IMG/VR virus record: IMGVR_UViG_3300008267_000072
Span: 1 to 64,000 of that record
DNA: 64,000 bases
Direction: 5' to 3' (one strand)
Source: a virus
Under the pieces are notes generated by a model. That model had not been told where the DNA came from, made no database searches, and saw only the letters and a list, made by a program, of their open reading frames with translations. Each line of letters begins with the position of its first letter. Positions within the stretch are counted from its first letter, which is position 1. Position numbers and translations under genes: made by a program. This document shows positions 42,192 to 50,785 of this stretch, piece after piece.

Positions 42192-42965
42192 ATGAAAACA
42201 ATAGTATTAGTTTCAGGCGGCTTTGACCCTTTACACAGCGGACATGTTTCTTATTTTGAAGAAGCTAAAAAATTAGGTGACGAATTATGGGTTGGTGTAA
42301 ATTCTGACGCATGGTTAGTTAGAAAAAAAGGCAGACCATTTATGCCTTTTGCAGAAAGAACAAACATTATTCGAAATCTTAGAATGGTTGATCAAGTTTT
42401 AGGTTTTGAAGATGATGAAATTGGCAGCAGTAATCATTGTATAGAAAAAATTCTTGACTTGACAGGAATGGACACAAAGATAATTGTAGCCAATGGCGGC
42501 GACAGAAATCCAGGAAATATACCTGAAGTAATCAAATACGGAAATCATCCAAGGGTAGAATTTGCATGGAGCGTGGGCGGCGACGACAAAAAGAATAGCA
42601 GCAGTTGGATTCTAGAAGAATGGAAAAATCCAAAGACAGTGCGTAATTGGGGTTGGTATAGAGTGCTTGACGACAAGCCTGGCTATAAAGTAAAAGAACT
42701 AGTTATCGAACCTGGAAAGAGTCTTTCAATGCAAAGACATTTTTTAAGATCTGAACATTGGTATGTTCTCAAAGGCAAATGTATTTTAGAAACAGAATAC
42801 AATAATATCAGTCAAAAAATTACATTGTCAGAATTAAGTTCGGGCTACATAATAGAAAATAAAGTATGGCACAAGGCCTATAATTGTACAGATGAATTAT
42901 GCCACATTTTAGAAGTGCAATACGGCGAAGAGTGTGTGGAGAGTGATATTGAACGTAGAAGTTAA
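42192..42965 (+). CDS. Nucleotidyltransferase-cupin fusion
   Basis: A 257-residue two-domain protein. Residues 1-140 form a cytidylyltransferase-type nucleotidyltransferase (VSGGFDPLHSGHVSYFEEAKKLGDELWVGVNSD, with the HSGH catalytic motif at 15-18). From about 155 a cupin follows (GWYRVLDDKPGYKVKELVIEPGKSLSMQRHFLRSEHWYVLKGK), resembling type II mannose-6-phosphate isomerase/cupins. It would activate a sugar or polyol phosphate and possibly epimerise or isomerise its product. Both domain types are common alone; the fusion is less so. It overlaps the next gene by 32 nt. Confidence 0.75.
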   Translation: MKTIVLVSGGFDPLHSGHVSYFEEAKKLGDELWVGVNSDAWLVRKKGRPFMPFAERTNIIRNLRMVDQVLGFEDDEIGSSNHCIEKILDLTGMDTKIIVANGGDRNPGNIPEVIKYGNHPRVEFAWSVGGDDKKNSSSWILEEWKNPKTVRNWGWYRVLDDKPGYKVKELVIEPGKSLSMQRHFLRSEHWYVLKGKCILETEYNNISQKITLSELSSGYIIENKVWHKAYNCTDELCHILEVQYGEECVESDIERRS

Positions 42966-43689
42966 TCCGTTAAGAGTTTACATAGGTTGGGACAGCAGAG
43001 AAGATATTGCATATCAAGTTGCTAAGTTAAGTATAGAAAATCTTGCAAGTGTTCCAGTTGAAGTTATTCCATTAAAGCAAAAGATACTTAGAAAAGACGG
43101 ATTGTATTGGAGAGATGTAGATGCTCTTGCTGCAACCGAATTTACCTTTACTAGATTTTTAATTCCAGAACTAAACAACTTTGACGGATGGGCATTGTTT
43201 ATCGATTGTGATTTTGTATTTCTTGACGATGTAAAAAATATATTCGATCAAGCTGACGACAAATACGCCATCATGTGTGCCCAGCACGATTATACACCCG
43301 AAGAAGGTGTTAAGATGGATGGACAGAAACAAACTCAATATCCAAGAAAAAATTGGTCAAGCATGATGCTTATAAACTGCGGACATCCTAGTAATAAACA
43401 GGTTACAAAGGATTTTGTAAATGATCCTCATAAAACCGGTGCCTTCTTGCATAGATTTAGTTGGCTCGACAATGAAGAAATTGGAAAACTAAGTCACGAA
43501 TACAATTGGCTTGTAGGATGGTATAAAGAACCCAAAGACGGATCACCTAAAGCATTACATTATACAGAAGGTGGCCCATGGTTTAAACAATACGAAAACT
43601 GCGAATATGCTAACGAATGGTATCGTGTTGAAAGACTATACTTAAGAAACGAATTAGAAGTTCAAAAAAAAAATTTACAAAAGAGTTAG
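42934..43689 (+). CDS. GT-A glycosyltransferase (GT8-like)
   Basis: A 251-residue protein. LRVYIGWDSREDIAYQVAKLSI is the first GT-A strand, RFLIPELNNFDGWALFIDCDFVFLDDVKN contains the DxD metal site (DCD), and KALHYTEGGPWFKQYENCE is the acceptor end typical of GT8-like proteins. It transfers a sugar from a nucleotide-sugar. The start is a GTG at 42934, with a second GTG at 42943; both lie inside the preceding gene. A run of ten A residues (43664-43673) near its end could slip the ribosome by -1 into the next frame. Confidence 0.75.
   Translation: MWRVILNVEVNPLRVYIGWDSREDIAYQVAKLSIENLASVPVEVIPLKQKILRKDGLYWRDVDALAATEFTFTRFLIPELNNFDGWALFIDCDFVFLDDVKNIFDQADDKYAIMCAQHDYTPEEGVKMDGQKQTQYPRKNWSSMMLINCGHPSNKQVTKDFVNDPHKTGAFLHRFSWLDNEEIGKLSHEYNWLVGWYKEPKDGSPKALHYTEGGPWFKQYENCEYANEWYRVERLYLRNELEVQKKNLQKS
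43664..43673 (+). other. A10 homopolymer, possible slippery site
   Basis: Ten consecutive A residues. A -1 shift here joins the GT8-like frame to an open frame that continues without a stop into the following capsule-type transferase gene. Confidence 0.4.
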
Positions 43690-43826
43690 AGAGACCTAAG
43701 ACAATTGACGATTTAACATTTACAAAAACTGTTAAATCTATTTTAAAGTCATATTTAAATACGTTGGTCGATCCTGAACATGAGATTTATGATGACACAG
43801 ATTTTAAGAAGGAGGTTGATGCGTTT

Positions 43827-44639
43827 ATGGGAATAAAAGTTGCAGCAATTGCATCCGATGGATTTAACTACGAAGCCAAGGGATTACAATATGACCCTTA
43901 TCTTCAATCATTTATAATGGGGTCGGGTGGACGTATATGTAATTTTGAATTAAAAAAAGGCACCGGCAACACCCTGGTAATTCGTGGACTAGGCGGCAGT
44001 GGCCAGAAAGCTATAAAATATTGTTTAGAAAATAAAATAGATTTTTATGCTGTTGATTCTGGCTATATTCAACCTAGTACAAAAAAAGACTATCATCGTA
44101 TTACTAAAAATGCATTACAAAACTTAGGACCTATAAAAGACAGAGATCTCGACAGACTAAGAAAGTTAAACTGGAAATACAAAAACAGAAACAGTCAGAC
44201 TGGCAATAAAATTTTAATATGTCCGCCATCTGACAAAGTAATGAAATACTACAAAAAAGATCTTGACGATTGGTTAAAGGAAACAATTGATGAGATCAAG
44301 ACATATACCGATCGTCCAATTGAAGTTAGAATTAAACCTGATCGTTCTGAAAGAGTTACGACTAATACAATTTGGGATGCATTAGATGATGCATACTGCT
44401 TGGTTACATTTAACAGCATTGCAGCAACAGAAGCATTACTTTACAGTGTACCGGCTATTGCATTAGCACCAAACGCTGCTTCTGTATTATGTAATACTGC
44501 ACTCAAAGATATTAACAGTTTATATTTGCCTACTAAAGAAGAAACTGTTCGATTTGCAGCACACTTGTCTTATTGCCAGTTTAATTCTACTGAAATGCAG
44601 AATGGATTTGCATGGAGCATATTAAATGAAGATAGTTAG
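43827..44639 (+). CDS. Capsule-type glycosyltransferase paralogue 1
   Basis: I place the start at ATG 43827, with AAGGAGG at 43809-43815 (11 nt). The frame is open upstream to 43632, and TTG 43764 would give 291 residues. The 271-residue protein has NTLVIRGLGGSGQKAIKYCL, IDFYAVDSGYIQ, then a second domain with ILICPPSDKVMKYY, TIDEIKTYTDRPIEVRIKPD, and LVTFNSIAATEALLYSVPAIAL. That resembles capsular polysaccharide (KpsC/LipB-like, GT-B-type) transferases, where an E-A pair near the Asn-Ser loop binds the donor. It shares this layout with the genes at 44626 and 46418. Confidence 0.65.
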   Translation: MGIKVAAIASDGFNYEAKGLQYDPYLQSFIMGSGGRICNFELKKGTGNTLVIRGLGGSGQKAIKYCLENKIDFYAVDSGYIQPSTKKDYHRITKNALQNLGPIKDRDLDRLRKLNWKYKNRNSQTGNKILICPPSDKVMKYYKKDLDDWLKETIDEIKTYTDRPIEVRIKPDRSERVTTNTIWDALDDAYCLVTFNSIAATEALLYSVPAIALAPNAASVLCNTALKDINSLYLPTKEETVRFAAHLSYCQFNSTEMQNGFAWSILNEDS

Positions 44640-45555
44640 TTATCTTAAAACTGTTCCAGCAAAAAATACCAATCAACAAAAAACAGAACTTTTATTAAAA
44701 TTTATTACCGGTGTTGTAAAAAACAGCGACGAAGGAATAATAGAAAATAACGGCGAAGTATTACCTGCAGATGTAGGTGTAATACAAGGGTGGGTCTATG
44801 ACGATATTTCCTCGCCGCATTTAAAGTTAAGAAAACAAATAATCGATACTCAGATAAAAAACAAAAAGTATGTGGTGGTTGCTGATGCAAATTTGTTTTT
44901 GTATTCAAACAAAATCAATCCTCACGGATATCTACGATATAGTTTCAACGGAGTTTTTCCTAATACAGGAATCTATTGCGACGATAAAGTAAATCCTGCT
45001 AGATGGCAACAAATATCTAAAGATTGTAACATCAACATAGAAAACGTAAAAACACAAGGCAAACATATACTGCTGATGTTACAAAGAAACGGCGGGTGGA
45101 GCATGAGTGGTATAGACACACAACAATGGGCTCTAAACACAATTAAAAAAATTAGACAATATTCAAACAGACCAATTTTAATAAGATCTCATCCCGGAGA
45201 TAAGCAGTCTAAAACTTATTTAGATCCTAAAAAAACTTTAATAAAAAACTTGCCGAATGTATCAATCAGTAATTTTAACAATTCTTTAGAAACCGATTTA
45301 TCAAATGCCTGGGCAGTGGTTAATCATAATAGCAGTGCAATTGTAGGACCTATTATCAAGGGATATCGTGGATTTATAACCGACCCAGAGAACAGTCAGT
45401 GTAAAGATGTTGCTAATACAGACTTTAGTAAAATAGAAAATCCAGAAGATTTTGATAGACAACAATGGCTAGAAAGAATATCGATGTTTCATTGGAAGTT
45501 TAGTGAACTCGAGGACGGCTCAGCCTGGCGTCATATGAGAAATTATTGCCAGTAA
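44626..45555 (+). CDS. Capsule-type glycosyltransferase paralogue 2
   Basis: A 309-residue protein. ILLMLQRNGGWSMSGIDTQQWALNTIKKIRQYSNRPILIRSHPGD and NAWAVVNHNSSAIVGPIIKGYRGFITDPENSQCKD match the second domain of the neighbouring paralogue: the RPxxxRxHPGD and NSSAIVGPIxxG blocks resemble capsule and LPS Kdo-type transferases. The start overlaps the previous gene by 14 nt and its end overlaps the convergent minus-strand gene by 13 nt. The N-terminal domain is less conserved between copies, as expected for acceptor-side change. Confidence 0.65.
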   Translation: MKIVSYLKTVPAKNTNQQKTELLLKFITGVVKNSDEGIIENNGEVLPADVGVIQGWVYDDISSPHLKLRKQIIDTQIKNKKYVVVADANLFLYSNKINPHGYLRYSFNGVFPNTGIYCDDKVNPARWQQISKDCNINIENVKTQGKHILLMLQRNGGWSMSGIDTQQWALNTIKKIRQYSNRPILIRSHPGDKQSKTYLDPKKTLIKNLPNVSISNFNNSLETDLSNAWAVVNHNSSAIVGPIIKGYRGFITDPENSQCKDVANTDFSKIENPEDFDRQQWLERISMFHWKFSELEDGSAWRHMRNYCQ

Positions 45556-46379
45556 CCTTCTTTTCTTTTAACCATAATATCTGAAGATTTGCTTTTTCCT
45601 AATGTTTTTCGATCGCCCTTCATGTGATCTATCCATTGACCTAATTTGGTATTAATCAACGGATGACCACCACCGCCTGTTTTTGCTTGTGTTAGATACA
45701 TTTCAGCACTGTAATCAAGTACATTAGGATGACGATTTTTCATCTGATTTAAAATTGTTCCAAACACAAAACTATCATGCCATTCATCTAATAAAAATAT
45801 TCCGTTGTCAGCATCTTCGTAAGAACGTTCGAATTCAACAAGAAATTCTTGACATACACCATTTTTTAAATTTAACCCATAAAATCCACACTCTGGCCAA
45901 GTTTGCGAACCCTTTCCACGCCCTACATATGTAATCCAACTTGTGTCTGGAAGAAGACTCTTAAATTCTTCATAACTCCAATCTGAATGTACAAATGTAT
46001 CAGCATCCATCCATACACACCAATCGCTGCTTCGGTTACATGCATCAAATACTGCATAAACTTTGTTGGCAAATCTTACAGCATTCCACTTAAACTCTTT
46101 ATTCCAATCTCTTGGTCTACGCTCCGGCCACGGACATTTTCCATTTGCTTTGGGCACATCTCTCCAACGTGATTTAAACGCATTTAATTTAGTCAACGAG
46201 TCAGCAGCATTTAAAATAATAACTTGATCGGGATCGGGATTAACTGGGTTACAATTTTCAGTGTAAACCAATAACTTGATACGTTTGTCAACTCGCTTGG
46301 CAAAACTATCTAAGAATCGTTGACCGTATAACTCCAAGCCGGCTTGGTGAAATGTTGTAACCACAGTGATATTTGTCAT
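45543..46379 (-). CDS. Glycosyltransferase, GT-A-like, on the minus strand
   Basis: A 278-residue protein. MTNITVVTTFHQAGLELYGQRFLDSF starts the fold, WCVWMDADTFVHSDW carries the DxD metal motif (DAD), and LDEWHDSFVFGTILNQM with GGGGHPLINT is the acceptor half. It converges with the preceding gene and diverges from the next one, sitting alone on the minus strand inside an otherwise plus-strand island. It probably was inserted separately. Acceptor and donor are unknown. Confidence 0.7.
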   Translation of the reverse strand: MTNITVVTTFHQAGLELYGQRFLDSFAKRVDKRIKLLVYTENCNPVNPDPDQVIILNAADSLTKLNAFKSRWRDVPKANGKCPWPERRPRDWNKEFKWNAVRFANKVYAVFDACNRSSDWCVWMDADTFVHSDWSYEEFKSLLPDTSWITYVGRGKGSQTWPECGFYGLNLKNGVCQEFLVEFERSYEDADNGIFLLDEWHDSFVFGTILNQMKNRHPNVLDYSAEMYLTQAKTGGGGHPLINTKLGQWIDHMKGDRKTLGKSKSSDIMVKRKEGYWQ

Positions 46380-46390
46380 ATTAAATCCTT

Positions 46391-46398
46391 GTTAAATA
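46391..46398 (+). promoter_or_regulatory. Late-like motif GTTAAATA (rightward)
   Basis: GTTAAATA lies 19 nt before the ATG at 46418. It forms one half of an inverted repeat with the leftward motif, in the gap between divergent genes. Confidence 0.45.
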
Positions 46399-46407
46399 AT
46401 ACTGGAG

Positions 46408-46415
46408 TATTTAAC
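46408..46415 (-). promoter_or_regulatory. Late-like motif GTTAAATA (leftward)
   Basis: On the minus strand GTTAAATA lies 28 nt before the start of the glycosyltransferase at 46379. It overlaps the rightward promoter region, so the two may compete. Confidence 0.4.
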
Positions 46416-46417
46416 CA

Positions 46418-47278
46418 ATGAAATTTAGTCTATTCAAAGAATATGGCGCACTAAACAGTAAACCTGTATTTGAAGCATTTGAACAAAGTTTAGTAGCAGC
46501 AGGGCATACAGTTTGTGAAAGCGACATGCACTGCGATGTTGCTGTTATATGGAGTGTTCTTTGGAATGGGCGTATGTCGGGAAATAAACCTGTGTGGGAT
46601 TATTATCGTAAAACAGGAAGAAACGTAGTAGTATTAGAAATAGGTGGTATACATAGAGGAACAACTTGGAAAGTAGGCATCAACGGAATCAATCGTAATG
46701 CTTATTTTGGGCCCACTAACAACAACGAAAATCGTGCTACTCGCTTGGGTTTAAAATTGTCTAATTGGAAAGACAACGGCGAATTTGTATTACTTTGCGG
46801 ACAACATAACAAAAGTTTACAATGGCAAGATATGCCTATTATAAGCAACTGGGTAATTGAAACCATCGACACTATTAGACAATATACCGAACGTCCAATA
46901 ATTTTTAGACCACATCCTCGTTGTCCATTGCCGCATATCGAACGCGGATTAAAAAATGTGTATAGACAAGATCCTGTACAGATTTCTGGATCTTATGATA
47001 ATTTTGATTTGGCATTCTCGAGAGTTTGGACAACAGTTAGTTGGAGTTCAAATCCTGGCCCACAAAGCGTTATTGCAGGAATACCTGCAATCGTAGGACC
47101 CGGTAGTCTAGCATGGGATGTTGCAACGCAAGATTTTGCTGATATTGAAAACCCTGCAAAGCCAGACAGAGCACAATGGCTCAACGATTACGCATACACT
47201 GAATGGACAGTAGATGAAATACGTCAAGGATTGCCGTTAAAGAGATTGACACCCAAACTTGAAAATGTTACAATTTAG
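46418..47278 (+). CDS. Capsule-type glycosyltransferase paralogue 3
   Basis: A 286-residue protein and the third member of the family. EFVLLCGQHNKSLQWQD, ETIDTIRQYTERPIIFRPHPRCPL and TVSWSSNPGPQSVIAGIPAIVGPGSLAWDV carry the same two-block second domain (RPIIFRPHP, then a Ser-Asn-Pro loop before GIPAIVGPG). The N-terminal domain is distinct (CDVAVIWSVLWNGRMSG, VVVLEIGGIHRGTTW). The three copies probably add different sugars to one polymer. It follows the minus-strand glycosyltransferase and ends 2 nt before the next gene. Confidence 0.65.
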   Translation: MKFSLFKEYGALNSKPVFEAFEQSLVAAGHTVCESDMHCDVAVIWSVLWNGRMSGNKPVWDYYRKTGRNVVVLEIGGIHRGTTWKVGINGINRNAYFGPTNNNENRATRLGLKLSNWKDNGEFVLLCGQHNKSLQWQDMPIISNWVIETIDTIRQYTERPIIFRPHPRCPLPHIERGLKNVYRQDPVQISGSYDNFDLAFSRVWTTVSWSSNPGPQSVIAGIPAIVGPGSLAWDVATQDFADIENPAKPDRAQWLNDYAYTEWTVDEIRQGLPLKRLTPKLENVTI

Positions 47279-47280
47279 GT

Positions 47281-48462
47281 ATGCTAAAAAACATCGAAGA
47301 CATCATTGAGTTTATAAAACTATCTGACATTGCCTCTGTCTCTGATAAAGGTATTCTTTATAGTATTGCACGACAAATTGCTCGTAATACTGCATTAACT
47401 GATCTTCAGTTCGAACTTGCAAAAAATAAGATACGTGCATATCAAGAACAGATAGTGTTGGAGTTTGAAACACCTGCCGATTTTGAATCAGCACTCGACA
47501 CACTGCGTCAGCCTCTACGTTCAGTTGACAGAACAAAAACTGTCACTGTTAACAGCAACGGAATGATATCTGTTCGGTTTCCGTTTAACAAAAAAACTAT
47601 TGTGTTGATTGAAGAACTTGCATCAAAGTTACGACGTTTTTACAAACACGAAAAAGGTTCTCACGAGCATTATTTTAAATTCAACGAACTAACTGCGGAA
47701 GCAGTAGTAGAAAAATTTAAAGAAAAAAGTTTTTACATTGAGCCCGATTTACTCGAACACTACGAAAAAATCAAAGAAGTTCGTGCAGAGAGTGCAAATC
47801 TTATTCCGGGTGTATACAACAACGAACTGCGTAACTTTAGATCATCTGCAATCGAGTTAATGGAATCAGAACTGGGCCCGTTAAACAGCAGCAATCTTAT
47901 GATGTATTTTGACCGTAGAGAACGTTACGGTATTGCTCGTTTTGAGTTTGATCAACCCAACGGACTGCTTGGCGAAATGTTGTATAGACAAGATGGACAG
48001 ATTGCTGTTAGCCCAACAAAATACAAACTACACGAAGTGGTTGAAGTATTGTATCAACTGCAACGCTTTCCTTTGCTGGTGCTGGTGGACGAGGAAAACT
48101 CATTGACCCAAGTTTCTGCAATATATAACGCTGTGTCCAATGTTTATTCCAGCGCAGAGCAGACTGTGTTGTTTAGAATTGAAAATGACAAAAAGACAGA
48201 GTACAATCTAAATAATTTCATTAAAGACAATAACTTAAACAATTGGCTTGACAAAAGTACTAAAGTTGTGTATATTAGTAAGAATAAACTGCCAAAACTG
48301 CTACTGCGTAGCGATTGGCAGCCAATGGCTGTTTTAGGGTTATCTAGTTTGAGATCAAACAATTCTGTACAAACTTATACTCTTGATGCAACTGATTTAG
48401 TTGTGTTTTACGACGAGGATCTCAGCCTAATTAGAAAAACAAGAACAAATGGGCACTACTAA
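47281..48462 (+). CDS. Large unknown protein coupled to uvsW
   Basis: A 393-residue protein with no Cys-based or Walker motifs. It has a charged N-terminal region with LRQPLRSVDRTKTVTVNSNGMISVRFPFNKKTIVL, a middle helical segment, and a C-terminal third (FPLLVLVDEENSLTQVSAIYNAV, DLVVFYDEDLSLIRKTRT) that looks like an alpha/beta domain. It overlaps uvsW by 14 nt, so translation is coupled. The overlap suggests a partner or regulator of the UvsW helicase. I do not recognise the family. Confidence 0.6.
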   Translation: MLKNIEDIIEFIKLSDIASVSDKGILYSIARQIARNTALTDLQFELAKNKIRAYQEQIVLEFETPADFESALDTLRQPLRSVDRTKTVTVNSNGMISVRFPFNKKTIVLIEELASKLRRFYKHEKGSHEHYFKFNELTAEAVVEKFKEKSFYIEPDLLEHYEKIKEVRAESANLIPGVYNNELRNFRSSAIELMESELGPLNSSNLMMYFDRRERYGIARFEFDQPNGLLGEMLYRQDGQIAVSPTKYKLHEVVEVLYQLQRFPLLVLVDEENSLTQVSAIYNAVSNVYSSAEQTVLFRIENDKKTEYNLNNFIKDNNLNNWLDKSTKVVYISKNKLPKLLLRSDWQPMAVLGLSSLRSNNSVQTYTLDATDLVVFYDEDLSLIRKTRTNGHY

Positions 48463-49906
48463 GTTAATTATTGAAGACGAAGTTAATATTAAGTTTGAAG
48501 GACTCGACGTTGATGTTCGACGCAAACTTTCTAACACATTAAAATTTGATGTCCCGTATGCACGCCATATGCCTCAGTTTAAACTAGGCAGATGGGACGG
48601 TAAGGTTGGCTTTTTTGGTATTGGAGGATCGGGCTATCTAAATCATTTAGATGTGTTGCTGCCAATACTTGAACAAAATGGTATTTCAATTTCTGAAATT
48701 GAAGATCGTCGAAATCCAATCAATATAAATTTTACACCAGTGACTGAAGAATTTTGGGGAGACGTATGTTGGCCAAAAGGACACAGATTTGAAGGCGAAC
48801 CTGTTAGGCTAAGAGATGACCAAGTAGAAGTTATCAATCGGTTCTTGGAGAATCCACAAAGTTTACAAGAAGTGTCAACTGGTGCTGGTAAAACAATTAC
48901 CACAGCAACATTATCAAAAGTTTGTGAACCATACGGACGTACACTGATAATTGTTCCTAACAAAAGTCTAGTAGAACAAACCGAAGATGACTACAAAAAT
49001 TGTAGACTAGATGTTGGTGTATATTACGGTGACAGAAAAGACTTTGGCAAGACACACACTATATGCACATGGCAAAGTCTTAACATTCTCGAAAAACGTC
49101 ATAAGAATGGCGAAAGCACATTTGGATTGGACGAGTTTTTAGATGGTGTAAGTGCAGTTATTGTTGACGAAGTACACCAAGCAAAAGCAGAAGTATTAAA
49201 AGCAATACTAACACAGAACTTGAACAACTGCCCGATACGTTGGGGAGTGACTGGAACTATTCCAAAAGAGGATTATGAATTCCAAAGTATACTAGCAAGT
49301 CTTGGTCCAGTAATAGGATCTGTGACTGCAAAAGAATTACAAGACAAGGGTATCTTGTCTGCATGTCATGTTAACATATGTCAGTTGATTGACACCAAAG
49401 AATTTAGAGATTATCAGGCAGAATTAAAGTATCTTGTAACAGACGAAAAACGTTTAGATTACATCAGCAAACTTTTATTAAAAATTAAAGATTCAGGCAA
49501 CACACTTATTTTAGTAGACAGAATTACAGCAGGCGTAGAGTTACAAAAACTTATTCCTGGCTCTGTGTTTATCAACGGTGCAGTAAAAACCAAAGACCGT
49601 AAAGAAACATACAACGAAGTACAAGACGCTACCAACATGGTTATTATTGCTACCTATGGCGTGGCAGCAGTTGGTATTAACATACCACGCATATTTAATC
49701 TTGTACTGTTTGAGCCGGGCAAAAGTTTTGTACGTGTTATTCAATCAATAGGCAGAGGCGTTAGAAAGGCAAAAGATAAAGACTTCGTACAGATATGGGA
49801 TCTTACAAGTACTTGTAAGTTTGCGAAGCGGCATCTGGCTCAACGTAAAAAGTATTACGCAGAAGCTCAATACCCGTTTACTCTCGAAAAGATTGATTGG
49901 AATTAA
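48449..49906 (+). CDS. uvsW: UvsW, DNA/RNA helicase
   Basis: A 485-residue superfamily 2 helicase. The N-terminus (KIIEDEVNIKFEGLD-like block, then RHMPQFKLGRWDGKVGFFG) is the UvsW DNA-binding domain. VSTGAGKTITTATL (Walker A, about 141-154), VIVDEVHQAKAE (DEVH box, about 237-248), GVTGTIPKEDYE (motif III) and VIQSIGRGVRKA (motif VI, about 429-440) give the full helicase set. T4 UvsW, about 500 residues, unwinds branched DNA and R-loops and switches replication from origin to recombination mode. It is the last recognisable recombination gene here. Confidence 0.9.
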   Translation: MGTTKLIIEDEVNIKFEGLDVDVRRKLSNTLKFDVPYARHMPQFKLGRWDGKVGFFGIGGSGYLNHLDVLLPILEQNGISISEIEDRRNPININFTPVTEEFWGDVCWPKGHRFEGEPVRLRDDQVEVINRFLENPQSLQEVSTGAGKTITTATLSKVCEPYGRTLIIVPNKSLVEQTEDDYKNCRLDVGVYYGDRKDFGKTHTICTWQSLNILEKRHKNGESTFGLDEFLDGVSAVIVDEVHQAKAEVLKAILTQNLNNCPIRWGVTGTIPKEDYEFQSILASLGPVIGSVTAKELQDKGILSACHVNICQLIDTKEFRDYQAELKYLVTDEKRLDYISKLLLKIKDSGNTLILVDRITAGVELQKLIPGSVFINGAVKTKDRKETYNEVQDATNMVIIATYGVAAVGINIPRIFNLVLFEPGKSFVRVIQSIGRGVRKAKDKDFVQIWDLTSTCKFAKRHLAQRKKYYAEAQYPFTLEKIDWN

Positions 49907-49915
49907 TAACTAAAA

Positions 49916-50422
49916 ATGAGAATTTTAACACTTGAGAACAAAACATTTTCACTAAATCGTTTACCCGAATCCGTAGAAGAAACAGTAAGATTTGCAGTAT
50001 TAGATAACAGTAATCCTTTGGATCCGGATTTCTTTTTTAACCCACTAATTTTTCTAGAAAGTTTTAACAGTCCTGCAATAGTATTAGAAATTAACGGTCA
50101 CGAAATTACCATGCCTCTAGACTGGTGTATTGCTGTAGGATGCAGTGACGCAGGATCAGATTTAGAAGTATTACCCTTAACGAGTTTAAATGATAGAGGG
50201 TTTGAAGCATTTCTTTTTAACCCACTAACCGGAAGTTATCCACAGTTTGGTAGAATAGAAATACTTAATTTTTACAATGATGTAAAATGGTATTTTCCAA
50301 AAATGCGTAACGGACAACTGTTAAGTATACCTATTACCAACGGTGACAATCCGTTGTGTGCATTTTTTGTAAAAGACATCAACAGACAGAGCGAAATTAT
50401 TGATTTTGGGAGATTACTATAA
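49916..50422 (+). CDS. Conserved protein of unknown function after uvsW
   Basis: A 168-residue protein beginning ATGAGA at 49916. It has blocks I associate with conserved hypothetical genes of marine T4-like phages: ITMPLDWCIAVGCSDAGSDLEVLPLTSLNDRGFEAFLFNPLTGSYP, then NFYNDVKWYFPKMRNGQLLSIPI and CAFFVKDINRQSEIIDFG. No enzyme motif is apparent, and the pattern resembles a small all-beta fold. It lies 9 nt after uvsW and its stop overlaps the cupin start (TAATGG). Confidence 0.65.
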   Translation: MRILTLENKTFSLNRLPESVEETVRFAVLDNSNPLDPDFFFNPLIFLESFNSPAIVLEINGHEITMPLDWCIAVGCSDAGSDLEVLPLTSLNDRGFEAFLFNPLTGSYPQFGRIEILNFYNDVKWYFPKMRNGQLLSIPITNGDNPLCAFFVKDINRQSEIIDFGRLL

Positions 50423-50778
50423 TGGGAATTAAAGCAGGAAAGATTTGGGGTAATACCGAACTTATCCACGCCAACGGTGTACTGGAATTTCACCGTATAG
50501 AATTTCGAGCAGGATACAAATGCAGCGAACACGAACACAGATTTAAATGGAACGGATTCTTTGTTGAATCAGGCAAAATGCTAATCCGTGTTTGGCAAGA
50601 CGCAGACCAGCAAGGTCTAGTTGATGAGACTATACTCGGCGCCGGAGACTTTACGCAAGTCAAGCCCGGCAAGATACATCAGTTTGAAGGTTTAGAAGAC
50701 GGTGTCGCCTTTGAACTATATTGGGCCGAGTTTAACCACGATGACATTGTTCGTCGTACAATAGGCACCAAAATATAA
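50422..50778 (+). CDS. Cupin-domain protein
   Basis: A 118-residue cupin. The first motif contains FRAGYKCSEHEHRFKWNGFFVESGKMLIRV, with the HEHxxx pattern and a Glu that bind a metal; the second contains GAGDFTQVKPGKIHQFEGL with the closing His. Cupins in sugar operons are often isomerases, epimerases or sugar binding proteins. It starts one base into the previous gene's stop and precedes the transporter and sugar genes. The reaction is not determined. Confidence 0.75.
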   Translation: MGIKAGKIWGNTELIHANGVLEFHRIEFRAGYKCSEHEHRFKWNGFFVESGKMLIRVWQDADQQGLVDETILGAGDFTQVKPGKIHQFEGLEDGVAFELYWAEFNHDDIVRRTIGTKI

Positions 50779-50785
50779 AGGAAAC

